A stretch of DNA of 64,000 nt from Theropithecus gelada. Taxonomy: Eukaryota; Chordata; Mammalia; Primates; Cercopithecidae. Below are positions 20,911-33,959 of this stretch, piece after piece. Each line of letters begins with the position of its first letter. Positions within the stretch are counted from its first letter, which is position 1. The translations under genes were made by a program, and so were the position numbers. A model generated the notes under the pieces. That model made no database searches and was not told where the DNA came from. It was given only the letters and a program-made list of their open reading frames with translations. The DNA lies in contig NC_037689.1 in NCBI RefSeq assembly GCF_003255815.1, forward strand, positions 147,662,194 to 147,726,193. The letters run 5' to 3'.

Positions 20911-22544
20911 TCCCACAGTGCATGTGAAAGTTCAAGTGATGGTGAAATGTTTTGCAAATATAAGGTACGATATAAATGCATAAGTGGTGTTGCCTGTATT
21001 TTCATTTTTTCTGGGACTCAACTTCCCCATTTCCATCCCCAGAATGTAGAGGTTAGCCTCCAGGTCCCTTAGCTCTGCTTCATCTCTGAAAAGCTCTCAG
21101 TCTGTGTGTATCTTATGAAATATGCAAAACCAGATACAAAAATGTGTTATTTATTATACTTTTTAAATGATCATATTTGTTACCAGGGTAAAGTGATACT
21201 CATGTTAAAAGTTGGCATGTGGTTTATAATTTTGGCTGCATGATTTGATCACAAGACAAAATCACAAAATAGCTTGGCACCAACTAGAACATTCTAGATT
21301 TGTGTGAGGCCCATTCCCCAGCAACCTATCAAAAGTCTTGGCTCTCCCAGCCCATAAAAGCATGTGTTGCTACCAAAGAATAGGAGCTTATTCCATCTGG
21401 GCATTCATGTCAAGTCTCCTGAGGATACCAGCTCCTGCAGGCTTGTTTTATGAGGCCAGTGCTGGCCTCCATAGTCCCTACACCCAGACGGAAGTGTTCG
21501 GGGAAGAAAATTCCCCAGAAGGGCCTGACTTTAGCTATCCAATGGGAGTCCCTGGGAGGAGTGCTCATTGCTAAAAAAGTTGGCCTTTTTTTTTTTGGAA
21601 GGAAATGAGGTTAAAGGCCTTTGGGTTCATCCTCAGTATCCTCTAGAGCCACAAACACTGTCGGGCTTCCTAGCTCCCAGCCCTCTCCGCCACATAAGCT
21701 GAGACCTTTTCAGCTCCTCCTATGGGCTACTCCATGCACACTTGCCAAGGCTCTCAAACCCATCCTAAATCACTTGCTTATGGGACTTAGATGGTTGTCA
21801 GATGGGGTCCCAGTCATGAGGCACTAGGGCAGGCCATCAGCCTGCCAGTCAGGAAGTGGAAACCTAGCAGCCAGAGGTTTAGGGTGCTCAGCAAAAACAG
21901 GGAGCCTCAGATGGGACATGAGGCAGGAAGGGAGGCAGAGTCCAGGCCTGGGACCCAATTCTTGAACTTTTTCCTTGCTCCCCTGAGTACCTGCCTGCCT
22001 CTGGGTTCTTCCTCTAGTGCCAGTCCCAGTTGTCTGGAACCACTTCTGCTTCTTCCTATGCCTGTGCTTCTGAGGAATGGGTCCCTATGGTTGCCTCCCC
22101 AAAAGGTAGAGTCTCTGAAAAGATACCACAGGAAATAGGGCTACAGAAAGCATTCAGTTTGCCTCCAGGGTAGCAGCCCAACACCTGTACAGGAGTCAGA
22201 TGCCTGTGGTCCCCTTTGACACTGGGTGCTTGCAAAGACTGCTCAGTCATCAATTTCAAACAAGAAACCTTGCAGTAGAAGTGAGAGCTACAGGCCAGTT
22301 TCCTTCGGTGCTTAGTAGGTGTGAGCAGTGAGTGGACAAGCAGCTCACCGGTGCTTCTTTTCCACCAATGGGTTGCTTGGCTATGCCAGCGCCCTCCTCA
22401 GCTGACCACACTGCCACAAAAGCAGGCTCCACTTGGCTCCTCTTCCCTGGGAGTTTTGTAGGGCCGTGACTTCCCAGGACTTCTTTCCAAGCAGCCTGGC
22501 AGAATAAGCCATTCAAACCTCTTTCTGATTTTCCACTGTCCGTA
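20911..22544. other. Unassigned stretch
   Basis: No confident gene or repeat. Short frames (for example 21791-22138 plus, 115 codons) are composition-driven and lack coding-like character. Confidence 0.4.
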
Positions 22545-22800
22545 TTGTTCCAGCACAACTCAGACCATGTTACTCCCTTGCTTAAATCCTTCCATGGCTC
22601 CCCAAGGCATAGAGGCTATAGTCCAAAGTCAGATGCAACTTTCCAGGCCCTCTGTGATCTGTGTGCAGACTGTGTGCCCAGCCTCTGCTCTCAGGATGTG
22701 CTCTGCTCCCCCTTGCCTACTCGAGACTCCTTGGTGACATTGTCTACTTCTCTCTGCTGTGCCCTGGCCCAGACCATCCTTTTCTTCCCAGCCCCATGGC
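22545..22800 (+). mobile_element. L2 LINE fragment (ORF end)
   Basis: Plus-strand L2: CAGACCATGTTACTCCCTTG, CTTCCATGGCTCCCCAAGGC, CAGGCCCTCTGTGATCTGTG and the TGTGCCCAGCCTCT region follow the L2 ORF 3' section. Decayed. Confidence 0.85.
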
Positions 22801-22854
22801 CACCTGGGGCAGTGTACGTTTCTTTTACAGTGAAACTCTAGTTTATATTAAGGC

Positions 22855-23045
22855 CCTATAATATATCAAAGTATGGACTAGATGCTTTTTACATAGCCAT
22901 TTCCCTATGTCAGTCCTATAATATAGGGACAGTATTATTCCATTTCACAGGTGAGGAAACTGAGACACAGAAATGTTAACTGCACACCTACAGCCAATAC
23001 ATGACAGAGTGGGTATCTGTACTTAGATCTGTCTGACTCTTGATC
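22855..23045 (-). mobile_element. MIR
   Basis: Antisense MIR: CCATTTCACAGGTGAGGAAA, CTGAGACACAGAAATGTTAA and a terminal TCTGTCTGACTCTTGATCCC. Confidence 0.85.
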
Positions 23046-24064
23046 CCTTCTTTCTTCTACTTGGTCGCACTTCTGTTTCTTAGGGCCCACCTCCAACCCT
23101 CCCTTTGGAACAACTGTCCCTTTGCTTCTCCCCCTACCACACTGGGCTCAAATTCCCTGGATACCAGCATTCCTGGCCTCTCTCTTGTTCCCATACTCAC
23201 GCTCTAGCACTCCGCCCAGGCTTTGCCTGATCCAGGCCAAAGTTAGGCGGGTGGGAGTTAGGGGTCTACCTCAGCTGGCCTGGGCTCTGGGAAGGGGTGG
23301 AAACAGGCAGGCCTTATCTTGTTCACCTGCCTCCTCTTCCTGAGTGGGAGCAGAGGTATTTGCTAGACCATGCCAGTGGTCTAGGCTGCAGACACTGGGC
23401 TCCATGGGTAACCACTTCACACCTCCTGTGTGTCACAAGCAGGCACTCAGTACATCCTGCAGGAGTTGCTTGAATTTTAGAGATCCGGGGGCCTTCCCTG
23501 TGACCCTATCATCTGATCTCACCATTCAGCTCTTCTCAAGGGAATTAGAGTTCTCAGCCTCCTCCTTGGGACCCAGGGCTGGGTTACAAGAGGCCTAAAG
23601 CCTGTCACCCCTCTTCTCTTCCCTGCCCTTGATTCCATGCACATATCCCCCTCCCAGGCAATGAGCAAGGCTTCCCCAGCCGTACTGGGAGAAGCCATAG
23701 AGATTGCAGCTGAAGGTCACCAGAGACTGAATCTGAGAGCAATGCTATGCCTTCAGGTCCTGGGGCTGGGCCCCAAGTGCCTGCTGCAGCCTGCCAGTCA
23801 GTCACAAGTATGCACCACACTCATTGGGCTCCCAAGCACCCAAAAAGAGATGCTTGGCAAGGCTAGGGTGTGCCTTTTGCTCAACCTTGAAAATGGAACT
23901 GTGCTTAGGGTTTGACCAAATTTTTAGCAAGAAAAAGCAACCCAGCAACATTTCAAAAAGGGAGTTTCCATTGCGGGATCTGAGGTGTCATGGGGTGCAT
24001 GGTAGAGGTTGGCAAATTCCAAGAGGTTTGTTCTGGGATTATGTAGACCTGCAATCTCTCACTA
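23046..24064. other. Unassigned stretch
   Basis: Nothing recognised on either strand apart from short random frames. Confidence 0.4.
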
Positions 24065-24265
24065 TGGTAGCTAGTGGCTACTAGCCACTTCCGGCTATTT
24101 TGACATAAATTAAAATTAAATGCAATTAAAAATCCAATTCCTCAGTTGCACTAACCATCACATTTCAAGCACTCCATGGGTACACATGGCTAATGCCTGC
24201 TATATTGGCCAACACAGATCTGAAACATTTTCATCATCAGAAAAAGTTTCATCGGAGAGCACTTA
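24065..24265. mobile_element. hAT-Charlie-type short element (MER3/MER58-like)
   Basis: The words GTAGCTAGTGGCTACTAGCC, AAATTAAAATTAAATGCAAT, TCCTCAGTTGCACTAACCAT and AACATTTTCATCATCAGAAA match the short nonautonomous hAT repeats built around 'tagccacatgtggctagtgg'. The name is by eye. Confidence 0.75.
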
Positions 24266-25365
24266 GACTGTTCACGCCAGGAGGAATGGATGTGGCTGAA
24301 CTCCTGCTATAAATATGCTTCTGCATCCTTCCCACACCTCCTGATTCTGCGCAGGTCATTCTTCTCTCTCAAGTGCCATATGTGTGTGAATGTGGCAATA
24401 CCCACCCCCGTCCCCACCCATGCATGGTCTTCACGAGTGGTTCAATTTTCTTGCCCATCTTGTCTTGCTCTGGGGTTTGTCTTCAACTTTCACTGCAGCT
24501 GAAAAGTAAAAAGCTTTACTAGAGGAGCATTTACACAAACTAAGAGAGTAATTGGAGCCTCTTTTTGGATACCGCTTCTGACAGTGGTTATACAAAAGTT
24601 AGGTGGAGTGAACTGCCCATGGCTGAGAACCAAATCGAAATACAGTTGATACTTGAGAGGCTATAAAAGGGTTCCCCATGTCCAGCCCAAGGAAAAGAGG
24701 ACTGAAGCTAATTTTTTTAAGCCAGAAATGCTTCTTAAGTGATGTTATCTGTCAGAGTGAATTCTAGCCATTTGCTGGTGTTTAAGAATTTGAGAAGAAA
24801 TAAAGATCCAGCTTGACCATCAAGGCCTGCCAATTAGGAGCTGGTCTTTTTGCCTTTTTCATAAATGATGGGCAGTGGAAGGGCTGTCGTCTGGTCTGTG
24901 GAGCTTTGAGAGAGGAAGGGAGCATAGAAGGAAGGTGGTGGTTCCTCAGAAAGCCAGCCTGCCCGCTCAGGTATTGCTGAGAAGCCTCCAACGCAGAGCA
25001 GATACCAAGCCTTCCGATACCTTCCATTTATGGGGCCTCCTATTCTTCAAATGAAAGAAAGTGGGGACAGGGAATAGGGTAAGTATAGGAAGAGTCCTAG
25101 GAGGAACCAACTGGATAAATAGGCAAAATGCGCCACTCAGAATCCACTTTCTTAATAGCCTTGAATACAGCAAAAAGGTATAGAGAGAATCTTTCTGCAG
25201 TTTCAGCTTGTGATAAAGCATATCAGACCTGGCTTTGAATGAGCAATACCATTTCTATTACCCTAGTTCTCTCCTCCCCTATCCTAGCACACATACATAC
25301 TCCACCCCCATCTTGGCCTCATTTTCAAAAATAGGGTGTGTCCCATTGGAGGTAAAGGGTATAAG
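24266..25365. other. Unassigned stretch
   Basis: No supported gene or repeat. The central 24490-24780 piece has no recognised homology. Confidence 0.4.
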
Positions 25366-25367
25366 GC

Positions 25368-25436
25368 ATCTCACTGTATTATTTCTTACAACTACATGTG
25401 AATCCATTATCTCAATGTAAAAGTTTAAACATAAAG
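25368..25436 (+). mobile_element. L1MC-type 3'-tail fragment
   Basis: ACTGTATTATTTCTTACAAC, then CATGTGAATCCATTATCTC and AAAGTTTAAACATAAAG match the very end of an L1MC-like element, the same tail as at 8200-8245. Confidence 0.75.
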
Positions 25437-25469
25437 AGAAATGAAATGAAGTAGTTTCCAGGCTGGCGG

Positions 25470-25585
25470 CACCTCAGATCAGCCCCTTCCTTCTCTAGGC
25501 CTCAGTTTCCTCCTTTATAAAATGGAACTATTGGGGAAAATGATCTCTGAAGGCCCTTCCAGGTCTGCCATGCTAGAACACTGGC
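25470..25585 (+). mobile_element. MIR fragment
   Basis: TAGGCCTCAGTTTCCTCCTT and TATAAAATGGAACTATTGGG give the MIR core; the 3' part continues to CAGGTCTGCCATG. Confidence 0.8.
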
Positions 25586-28049
25586 CAGTGAAAACCTAGG
25601 AGAACTCTGAGCAACAGCTCTTCTGGGGGCAACCATCGGGTGGGCTGACCAGAGGCTGCATCTCTGCTTGACAGAGACAAAGAGGTGGCCCAGAGAAAGC
25701 AGCATGGCTGTCAAGGGTACCCAGCCTGTCAGCACTAGGCTGAGTCTGGAAATCAGGCCACATGGCTCTGAGTCTGTGCTCCTTACCCCCTCGTGAGTCC
25801 CATATAGTCTACAGATAGGCAGGAGTCTTGCTACAGGCATTTTCTCCTGAACTTTTGCCCCTGCTTTATCCTTGGTGACACAAGGCTGCAGCTCAGGAGG
25901 GCAGGAATTGAGCATGGAAACCATGATGGAAAGTATGGGATGGTATTGTTCAGCACCATATTGTCCAGCATCTGGGATGAAGCTATCCCTTTGTCACCAG
26001 AAAGCTGCCATAGTAGCGGCAGGTCTTCACCTCAGGGACAAGCTCCCTGGTCCTGCTGTGCATGCTGCCATCAGCTCCCGTGAAGCAAGCTCACTTCCTG
26101 TCTTCCCCATAAATATTGTTTAGTCTGATACCTCCCTTTCACCTTGGGAGATGGCTGCCTTTGATTGATTTATCTGGGAAAGTATGTTCAACCTGGCCAG
26201 GTCTATTGGAAGTTGCAGAGCATGTGCATTTTAAGCCCTTTGGTAAGAGGGGGAAACAGCAGCCTTACATCCCTTATTACAGTCAAGTGTCTTTTAAAGC
26301 AGAGATCCCACCATGTAACTATTGATTTTGCACTGGAGCTAGCATTTGGTGAGGCTGTCTGAGATAGTCCTCACTTGCCCATTTCCCCCTTCTTCACCTG
26401 CCTCTTCTTTGCAGCAGCACGCAGGGTACGCTAGGAGATACATTATGGAAAGGCACCTGAGCACCAGGCTGCTCAGAGGAACCCCAAGGAGTACCTCTTC
26501 CCTTCTGCCCTAACAGTAGATGGATGGGGCTCCCTCTCTTCACTGGGATGGCCATGGCATGGCTCCTAAGAATCACAGGCCACCCTACTGCCCTCAGAGG
26601 CCCCATCCAGGACTGGGGGAGGCTGGCAGAGTGCCCAGTGCTCTGTCTTTGCCAGTGGAGCCTGCAGCCTCTGGGATGAGGGCAGGCAGGAAGAAGCAGA
26701 CGCGGTTCAAGCTGATGAGCTGAGACCTTTGGAGACATAGGTTGCTGCGTTCACCAAGGACCCTTTCCTCTGCATGGTCAAAACAGCTGATAACAGTGTG
26801 ACTTCCCCCCAAAAAGCAACAGAGGCCAGCATGATGTCATCCATGTCTGGGGTTAGGTGGGGGCTCCACATGTTCCGGCTATTTTTGTGATCAACAGTAA
26901 AAAGCCCTACATTAGTCATGTCATGCACAGAAATCTGTCTCATTTCACTCCAGAATCCTCACTTATTAATGCAATAAATGAAAGGGGGCTCTGGAAAGAA
27001 CTCCTGAATTTGGCTTCTCTGGTGGTCAGGGCCCAACATTCCCTCAGCCCCCAGCCCCTGGCTCACTTACTTGCTCCACCATCCACCATTGGATTGCTCC
27101 ACCATTTCACCAACATTTCCTGTGTCCAAATCTGAGCCCAAAACTAGGAGAAGGGGCTGAGGGTTGGGCCTTGTCCTTAAGGAGCCCACCATCTACGGGG
27201 AGGCAGCCTGGAGAGGGGCTGGTGGGTGCAGGGGAGGTGAGAGTGGTCTCTCCCCTCTTCTCAGAGTGCACTCGCTCAGCTAGCAGCTGCTGAATGAAAG
27301 AGGGCAAGGAGTGCCTTAACGCTGAGCTTTTCAAACACTGCAAGACCTGGTACCCTTTTCTATCCAGTGTCTGTGCTGACAGACCCCAGATTTAAAAAAA
27401 AAAAAAAAAAAAGGCTACTGCTTGGGAGGCTTTTACTGCTTTCTGGTCTATGGAGTTATTTCTAGATTGGGAGGCTCAAGTCTAGACTGAGCTGGTCTGT
27501 TGCTAGTTTAAGAGCCCTGAATCCACAATTGAGTTTTTAAAAGTAAAGCCTCTTGGTTACAGAGCGCATATCCCTTCAGTTCCTGAGAGCTGCATGACAG
27601 ACTGCTTATATTAAGAAAGAAAAGGCAAACAAGAGTCTGTTGACTATAAATGTTCAAAGCAACTGGCAGGATCATCTCTTGCCAAGATGCAGCCTGAGAG
27701 GGACCAGTGACTGGGAGTGAGGGCTATGCTGTCCCAACTGGTGCAATGGCTAACCCTACCCATGGCCTGGCACACCACCTAACTGCCCGAACAGGAAAAC
27801 AGACCAGACAGCTCGCACCTCAGGAGATGCCCCATGAGCACCTATCTTTCCCTTTACCTAATCTGATACCAATTATTTCGATTGAAACACAAACCTGCCA
27901 AGGATCTCATCCAATGTTGTATCCTTTCCTCCCTGCTCTGTTCATTTGGGATTTTGTTGGGGTCCTCAGTGAAGAAGGTACCTCTTTGAGGATTTTTCTA
28001 GAGTGCTTCTGAAGGCAGCATGTCATCCAACAGCAGCAGCATGTACTAG
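25586..28049. other. Unassigned stretch (2.5 kb)
   Basis: No clear gene or repeat. A run of 19 A bases stands at 27394-27412. Frames here (for example 25502-25924 minus, 140 codons) overlap the MIR or have random composition. Confidence 0.4.
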
Positions 28050-28510
28050 CCACAATGGTTACTGTTCATTCATTGAGCACCTGCAATGTCCCAAGAACTC
28101 AACTGTTGTCCCGGCAATATCTCTTAAGGGTTGTGAGTCTAAAAATCTTAAGGCATTTACAAGTAATTGAAATAAGTAAATAAATACAAATTTGACATAA
28201 TTGTAGACGTAGAGAAGTTGCAAAAACAGGACAAATCGTTCACATATACCTTTGTCCAGCTCCCTTAATGTTACAGAAACTTATATAACTTTGGCACAAT
28301 TATCAAAAACAGATAATTGGTTTGTTATGGTACAATACTATAAACTACAGACCTTAGGATTGTGATTCTATTATTGCCCTTTTACACATGAGAAAACTGA
28401 GGCTTAGATAAGTGAAGTGACTTGACCAAAGGTTCCCCTCCCAGGAAGTGGGGGAGCTAAGCTCGAAACTCAGGGTTGCCCATCATGTCCTCTATAACAC
28501 ATTGCTTCAG
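28050..28510 (-). mobile_element. MIR pieces around an L1M fragment
   Basis: 28055-28125 (TTCATTGAGCACCTGCAATG) is an antisense MIR start. 28180-28355 (acataattgtagacgtagag… ggtacaatactataaactac) is a decayed L1M 3' region of uncertain strand. 28360-28510 (CTTTTACACATGAGAAAACT… GAAACTCAGG) is the rest of an antisense MIR. One MIR may have been split by the L1M piece. Confidence 0.65.
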
Positions 28511-28565
28511 CCAGTGACAGCTGGTGATTGTGTCTCTGGTTCTTGTTTAAACACCATTAGCAACT

Positions 28566-29042
28566 GTATCAGTTTCCTACTGCTGTAGGTAAAAAATTAC
28601 CATGCACTTTAGTGGCTTAAAACAATACGCATTTATTATCTTACGCTTCTGGAGGTCAAAGTCCAAAATGAATTTCACTGGGCTAAAATCAAGGTGTCAG
28701 CAAGATTGTGTTCTTTCTGGAAGCTCTCAAGGAGAAGCTGTTCCCTTTCCTTTTCCAGCTTCTAGAAGCCACTGCATTTGTTAGTTTGTGCCGCATCACT
28801 CTGACCCCGGCTTCCATCATCACATCTCCTTCTCTGACTCTTCTGCCTCCCTTTTAAACCTTTGAAGGATTCTTGTGATTGCACTGAGCCCACCCAGAAA
28901 AGCCAGGATAATCTCCCTATTTTAAGATGTTTAACGTAATCACACCTGCAGATTCACCTTTGCTATATAAGGTAACATATTCACAGGTTTGGAGACTTAG
29001 GATGGGGACATCTTTGGAGGCCAATTATTCAGCCTGCTAGAG
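28566..29042 (-). mobile_element. MLT1-type MaLR LTR (solo)
   Basis: Antisense MLT1: TGTATCAGTTTCCTACTGCT, TTCTGGAGGTCAAAGTCCAA, CATCACATCTCCTTCTCTGA and GGAGGCCAATTATTCAGCCT at the end. Full LTR length, diverged. Confidence 0.9.
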
Positions 29043-32000
29043 TCATACATAAACTCGAGGATGAGAAGGTGGATGTCAGAGAAACAAGGCATCTCATGCT
29101 TGGTTCAGGCTGGGTACCAAGGCATGTCCAATCCCCTGGTAGCATAGGATGACAAGAGAAGAAAAAAGGAGAACGTAAGTTCTGGTGAACAGAGTACTAA
29201 AACCAAAATGTACTACTTGAAAAGAAAGTAAGACATAAAGTAGGAAAGTAGGTTTCCCCCATGACAGTCAATATCTTGGGGTAGGTGATGCGGAGAGCAG
29301 CGGCAGTCACAGCTAGAGAGGTGGGCACACAACTGAGATTCAGTAGAAGAGATTGTCCAGAAAGTTCAGAGGACAGAGAAGAGTGGAGTACGAAGGATGG
29401 CATCCCTATAGTTTAACAAACCTGTCCACAAGACCATCAGCTTGCCTGTATAGTTACCAGCATGTCCCCAGTGTGGCACAGGCTCCATATCAATCTGATA
29501 TTCTCAAAGCCATGGTGTCCAAAGTTCCCACTGTGACTGCGAACCCCAAAGCTGCCTTAAGCTTATGGAGTCCTTTAGAGCTGGTTCTGGTTCTTATTAC
29601 ATGTCACAAGGTAGGCCCAGACTATGTGCCCTGAGGGCCTGGAGTAGAAACTCCCATCCCCATCCTTATACTGGATCCAGGTAGAGCCGCCATCCCACAG
29701 GGAGCCAGGGGAGGCCAGTGGACAGACTTGGGGAAAGATGGCGTGCAGAGGTACATGGAAACCCCACCTCATACTGGGGTACAGTGCCAAGAAAAGACAG
29801 TGGGCCACAAGGCTGCCTGTGGCCTGGGGAGCTGAGAAATCCTAGCATCCCAGAGTGGACAGGCCTCATAGCACCCTGCCCTTGGCCTCCCACCCTTGGC
29901 AGGCATTCCCTGACAGATGGTCATCCAGACTTTCCTTGACCTCACCCCCATGATGAGAAATTCTCTTCTCTCTGAGATATGTGATTAGAAACAGGCCTCT
30001 CTGGTTTCAGCTTCCATCAGCCAGCGAGGGGGCCCTAAATATCACTCGGATAAAATCTCCTCCCTCTTTCTGCACATGAAAGGCCTTTGGCTGTTTGAAG
30101 CCAGTTTCTGTGCTCCTCCTGTCTCCTGACCCTCACCTCTCCAAACCCCCACCAAACACAGACGTCTTCTGAGCTGAAGCAGTGGGACATGCAGGGAGGG
30201 CCAAGCTGGCAGCTGATGCTGCCACAGGGGCTCTGGGCAAGTGACAGACAGCAGGTGTACATGGGCTTCTTCAGCGGGACATTGCCATCAGAGCATAGGT
30301 GCTGTCCTGGCTTGCACCTGGGGAAGGATGAGCTGTTTCCTCACAAGAGAAGAAATTGTGAACTCCAGCTCAAGAATCATCTTCTCTTGGAGATAAACTG
30401 ATCATCAGACCCCTCACGGCTTAAGGTGCATCTAGGGTAAGGGCAGGCAGAGTTACCAGTACTTTTCTATCCCTGCAGGATGCTGGCCTGAGGGATATAA
30501 TCAGGCTTCTCCCTGTCAGGTACAGTCGGCCTGATTTGCTCAGGATTTGGATGTGACACTACCAGCCTTAATTTTACCAAGTGCCTACTTTGCCCAAGTG
30601 CAGGCCAAGGCCCTGGGTGGTGTTTGAAATGAGCACATAGTCTTTGAAATGAGCACTCTGACTCATTAAGTTTATAAATGCACTTACCAGGAAGTACAGA
30701 CCAAAGAGAGCATCTTGACCCTGGGAATGAGTCCCATGTGTTTGGAGTGCTTATCCCAGGTATGCTTGCAATCAGACAGAACACAAAGCTCTGAGTAGGG
30801 AGTGTTGCTTGACTCATCAGGAAAGCATATAGGGACTGGTATAGTGATAGCCTTAATGTTTCTGTAGGAGAAAGAACACTCAGTTGTGACTGTCAATGTC
30901 AAGATGGTCAGAAAATATGTGTTGCCCTTACGTGAATCTCTCAACCTCAATTGGTCTATTTATAAAATGGGGGTGGGTGGATGGTTAAAATTTATGGTTT
31001 CTAAAATCTTTAATGCTCTATTACTAGAGTCATGTTTCCACAGGGCATGCCCCTACATGGGAGTATCTTTTGATTGGTCATGTAATTAACAGCCCAGTTG
31101 CCAGGCCATAAACCCAAGCCCAGGCCTTGGAATCACAGTTGGAGAAGGAGCCAGGCCTCCTGCCCCCTGCTGTTCCTCCTCCCTTGCATCCTTTTTCCAT
31201 GACCATGTATCTAACACTCTGTTAGAGTGACTTCCCCAATTTAGAAGGAGAGTGAGAACTCTGCATTCAAATGTCTGAGCAGTCTATTTTTATGTCAGCA
31301 AAGATTTCTGTGGAAAGTCACAGGGAACTCTGCCCTGTGGGCTGCATTACCCCCACAGAAGGCACAGTAATATTTGGAAAGATCCAGAGTTCTATGCAGG
31401 GCTAAGCATTCTGCTTCAAAACATGTATTTATGTCCCCATGCCCCATCAGGGCCCAGGATCACTGCACCTTCAGGATGAAGACATTAAAGATATGCAGTT
31501 TGTGTGCAGAATTGTGTTGAGATTGGGTGTTTATGTAGGAATTAGACACTGGCTTGGAGAAGAGTTCCTTTCAAACCCTCCAGGAAGGGTCCACACCCTT
31601 ATTCAATGTGGGAGATGCAGTGAGCGCTATAGTGTGCCATGATGCTGGACAAGGTGTCTCTGTTTTCACAGCCTCAGTTTCCCTTGCTGTAAAATGATGA
31701 CAAGTCATGTCTAAGGGCCCCACAGCCAGGCCAACCTGGGAGCCTGTATTTAGGGCTTGTTCATTAGTCATGTCTCCCTGCTGCCTGGCTGCATGACCCC
31801 TGGGAAAGTGGCCAAATGAGGCCACTTACAACTCCTTTGCAGAAATACCTTGCCAGGCCCCAGGTGTTTTCTGGGAGAGTCTCAGTTCAGGTCTCAGCTC
31901 TGAGGTATGGCTTTTGACTACTGCTCACTTTAGCCCAGGACAGAGTCTTCAAAACAGGAGTCCTTGTAGCCTAGCCAGGGAGAGGCTCTGCATTCCATCT

Positions 32001-32689
32001 CAGTGAAGGCCACATGTCCTGCCCCCACCCTTCTCCAGGAAAGAATGCCTATTGTGCGTCCTGTCCAATGACCCTCAAAGGGAAGGGCAGTCCCCCTGAA
32101 GAGCTGGCCTTGGGAATAGCTGAATTTTCACTAAACAAGGCAGAAGTGATGCTCTCTATGCTCACTGCCTACATCATTAACCAACAGAAAAAAAAAAAGC
32201 TATCTCTGCTATCAGAAGATTCAGCTAGACCTTTAGTGCTGATGACTCACTTTCTCAAAAGTAGAGTTTCTCTATTTCTTTCCAAGTAAAATTTTCACCC
32301 CTTCTTAATGACTGAATGACCACCAGACACTGGGAGAAAGCAGTCCTTCAGCAGCCACCATGTGGGCACACCCAGGGCCCAGCAGGCAGCATACTGTCAG
32401 CAGGCACCCAATTCCGCTTTCAACTCCCCAGGATCAAGAGTACCAAAGGCCCAGAGACAGAAACCTCCCTACTGGGAGAGCTTGCCCATCAGCCAAGCTG
32501 GCATTGCTCAGGGAACACTGGGGACTTGGCAAGGCAACTCTGAAAATGAAGTTGTAAGTGACCTCACTTGGCCACTTTTCTAGGAGGGCATTTGCTCCTC
32601 TCTGTCTTGGAATGACCTCCAAGATCCTGCCATAACATTCCCCATCCACTTGCCTCCTCTGTGAGCTGGGACCAGTAACTTCTGCCCCT
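29043..32689. other. Unassigned stretch with weak MIR remnants
   Basis: Mostly sequence I cannot assign. Weak MIR cores are at 30925-30980 (CAACCTCAATTGGTCTATTT) and 31668-31720 (GCCTCAGTTTCCCTTGCTGT). No frame has gene-like features; the 116-codon minus frame at 30467-30817 is random in composition. Confidence 0.45.
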
Positions 32690-32890
32690 AAAGAAGCTGA
32701 CCTGGTACCTTTGACATGTCAGACCCCTCTCCCTCCATTGCTTCTTTTAATCCTCCCAGCACAGTAAAGGGTGGAAAATAATTATTTCCATCCTACAGTT
32801 GAGGAAACTGAGGCATCTTTTTAGCCACAGACTTAGGATTTGAATCCCAATCTGTGGGGTCCCTCGTGTAGGGAGATTGCTCCCACTGCT
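32690..32890 (-). mobile_element. MIR
   Basis: Antisense MIR: CTTCTTTTAATCCTCCCAGC, CATCCTACAGTTGAGGAAAC, GAGGCATC and GATTTGAATCCCAATCTG. Confidence 0.85.
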
Positions 32891-33532
32891 TCCTGGCTGT
32901 CCTTGGGCTCTCTCCCAGAAGCCAGGATAACCTCCTCATCTTTTTTGTTCTGGTTTTCCCTAACTTGATAAGGTCTTGGTCTGCCCAGAGAGCTGAGCTC
33001 TTGCACTGGGGGTAGGGTGGAGGTTGGGCAGCACCTGAATAACAAAACCTAGCTGCTCTGCCAATCCTCCAGTGTTGAGGGACAGAGGCATGGTGATAAA
33101 GGGATGGGAGGTAAAGGGATGGGAGGAGACTTCGTGTGGAGTAGGGATCGAGGCCTGAGGAATGGCAATAGGGAAGGAGAAGATGGGGCCAACTTGAGAT
33201 AAGTCAAGGAGGCAGAGTCCGCAGAGCTTGAAAATAATTTGCTGTGTAAGCAAAGTAAATGGGAGGCACCTGAGATGACTCATAGCTTTCTGACTCTGGC
33301 CATTGGGTGGCCGGTGGTGTCATTTTGTAAGACAGGGAACCCAGAGGGAGCAGTATAGGAATGTAGGGGTGGGGACAATGAGTTTGATTTTGGAAAGATA
33401 GAGTTTTAGGTGCTAGTAGGGCACTCAGGTGGAATGGTGCCCACTAGACAGTTGGGCATCCAGGACTGGGACTCAGGGCAGAGGGTGGGTCTAGGGTGGA
33501 GATACTGATTTGAAGGTTATTGAATACTAAAC
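32891..33532. other. Unassigned stretch
   Basis: No gene or repeat recognised. A short local duplication (AAAGGGATGGGAGG twice) is at 33098-33126. Confidence 0.45.
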
Positions 33533-33608
33533 TTGTGTTGTTCAATATGGTGACATCTAGCCACATTGCTATTTAAATTTAAATTAATTTTAATTTTAAA
33601 AAGCAGAG

Positions 33609-33778
33609 TACAAAGTTTCTGTTTGGGGTGATGAAAAGTTTTGGAAATAGTGGTGGTGGTTGCACATTAATTACCCTGAGTGTAATTAATGCCACTGAAT
33701 TGTACACTTAAAAATAGTTAAAATGGCAAATGTTGTGTTCTGTATATTTTGTAATTAAACATAGAAAAGACAGAAGTT
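33609..33778 (+). mobile_element. L1M 3' end
   Basis: CAAAGTTTCTGTTTGGGGTG, GGTGGTGGTTGCACATTAAT, CACTGAATTGTACACTTAAA and a GTAATTAAACATAGAAAAG tail: the last part of an old L1 3'UTR inserted into the hAT element. Confidence 0.85.
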
Positions 33779-33794
33779 TAAATTAATTACAATT

Positions 33795-33959
33795 ACCTGG
33801 GTGCAGTGGCACATGCCTTTAGTCCCAGCTACTTGGGAGGCTGAGGTGAGAGGATTGCCTGAGCCCAAGAGTTCAAGGCCAGCCTGGGCAACAGACAGAG
33901 ATCCTGTTTCTAAATAAATAAATACTTAAATGTTTAAAAAGGAAAGAGATTTTAAAACA
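33795..33959 (+). mobile_element. Alu monomer (FLAM/AluJ-related)
   Basis: A single Alu arm: GGGTGCAGTGGCACATGCCT, GGGAGGCTGAGGTGAGAGGA, GAGCCCAAGAGTTCAAGGCC and CAGCCTGGGCAACAGACAG, then a (TAAA)n-like tail. An exact 16-base repeat, TAAATTAATTACAATT, flanks it at 33779-33794 and 33960-33975. Confidence 0.88.
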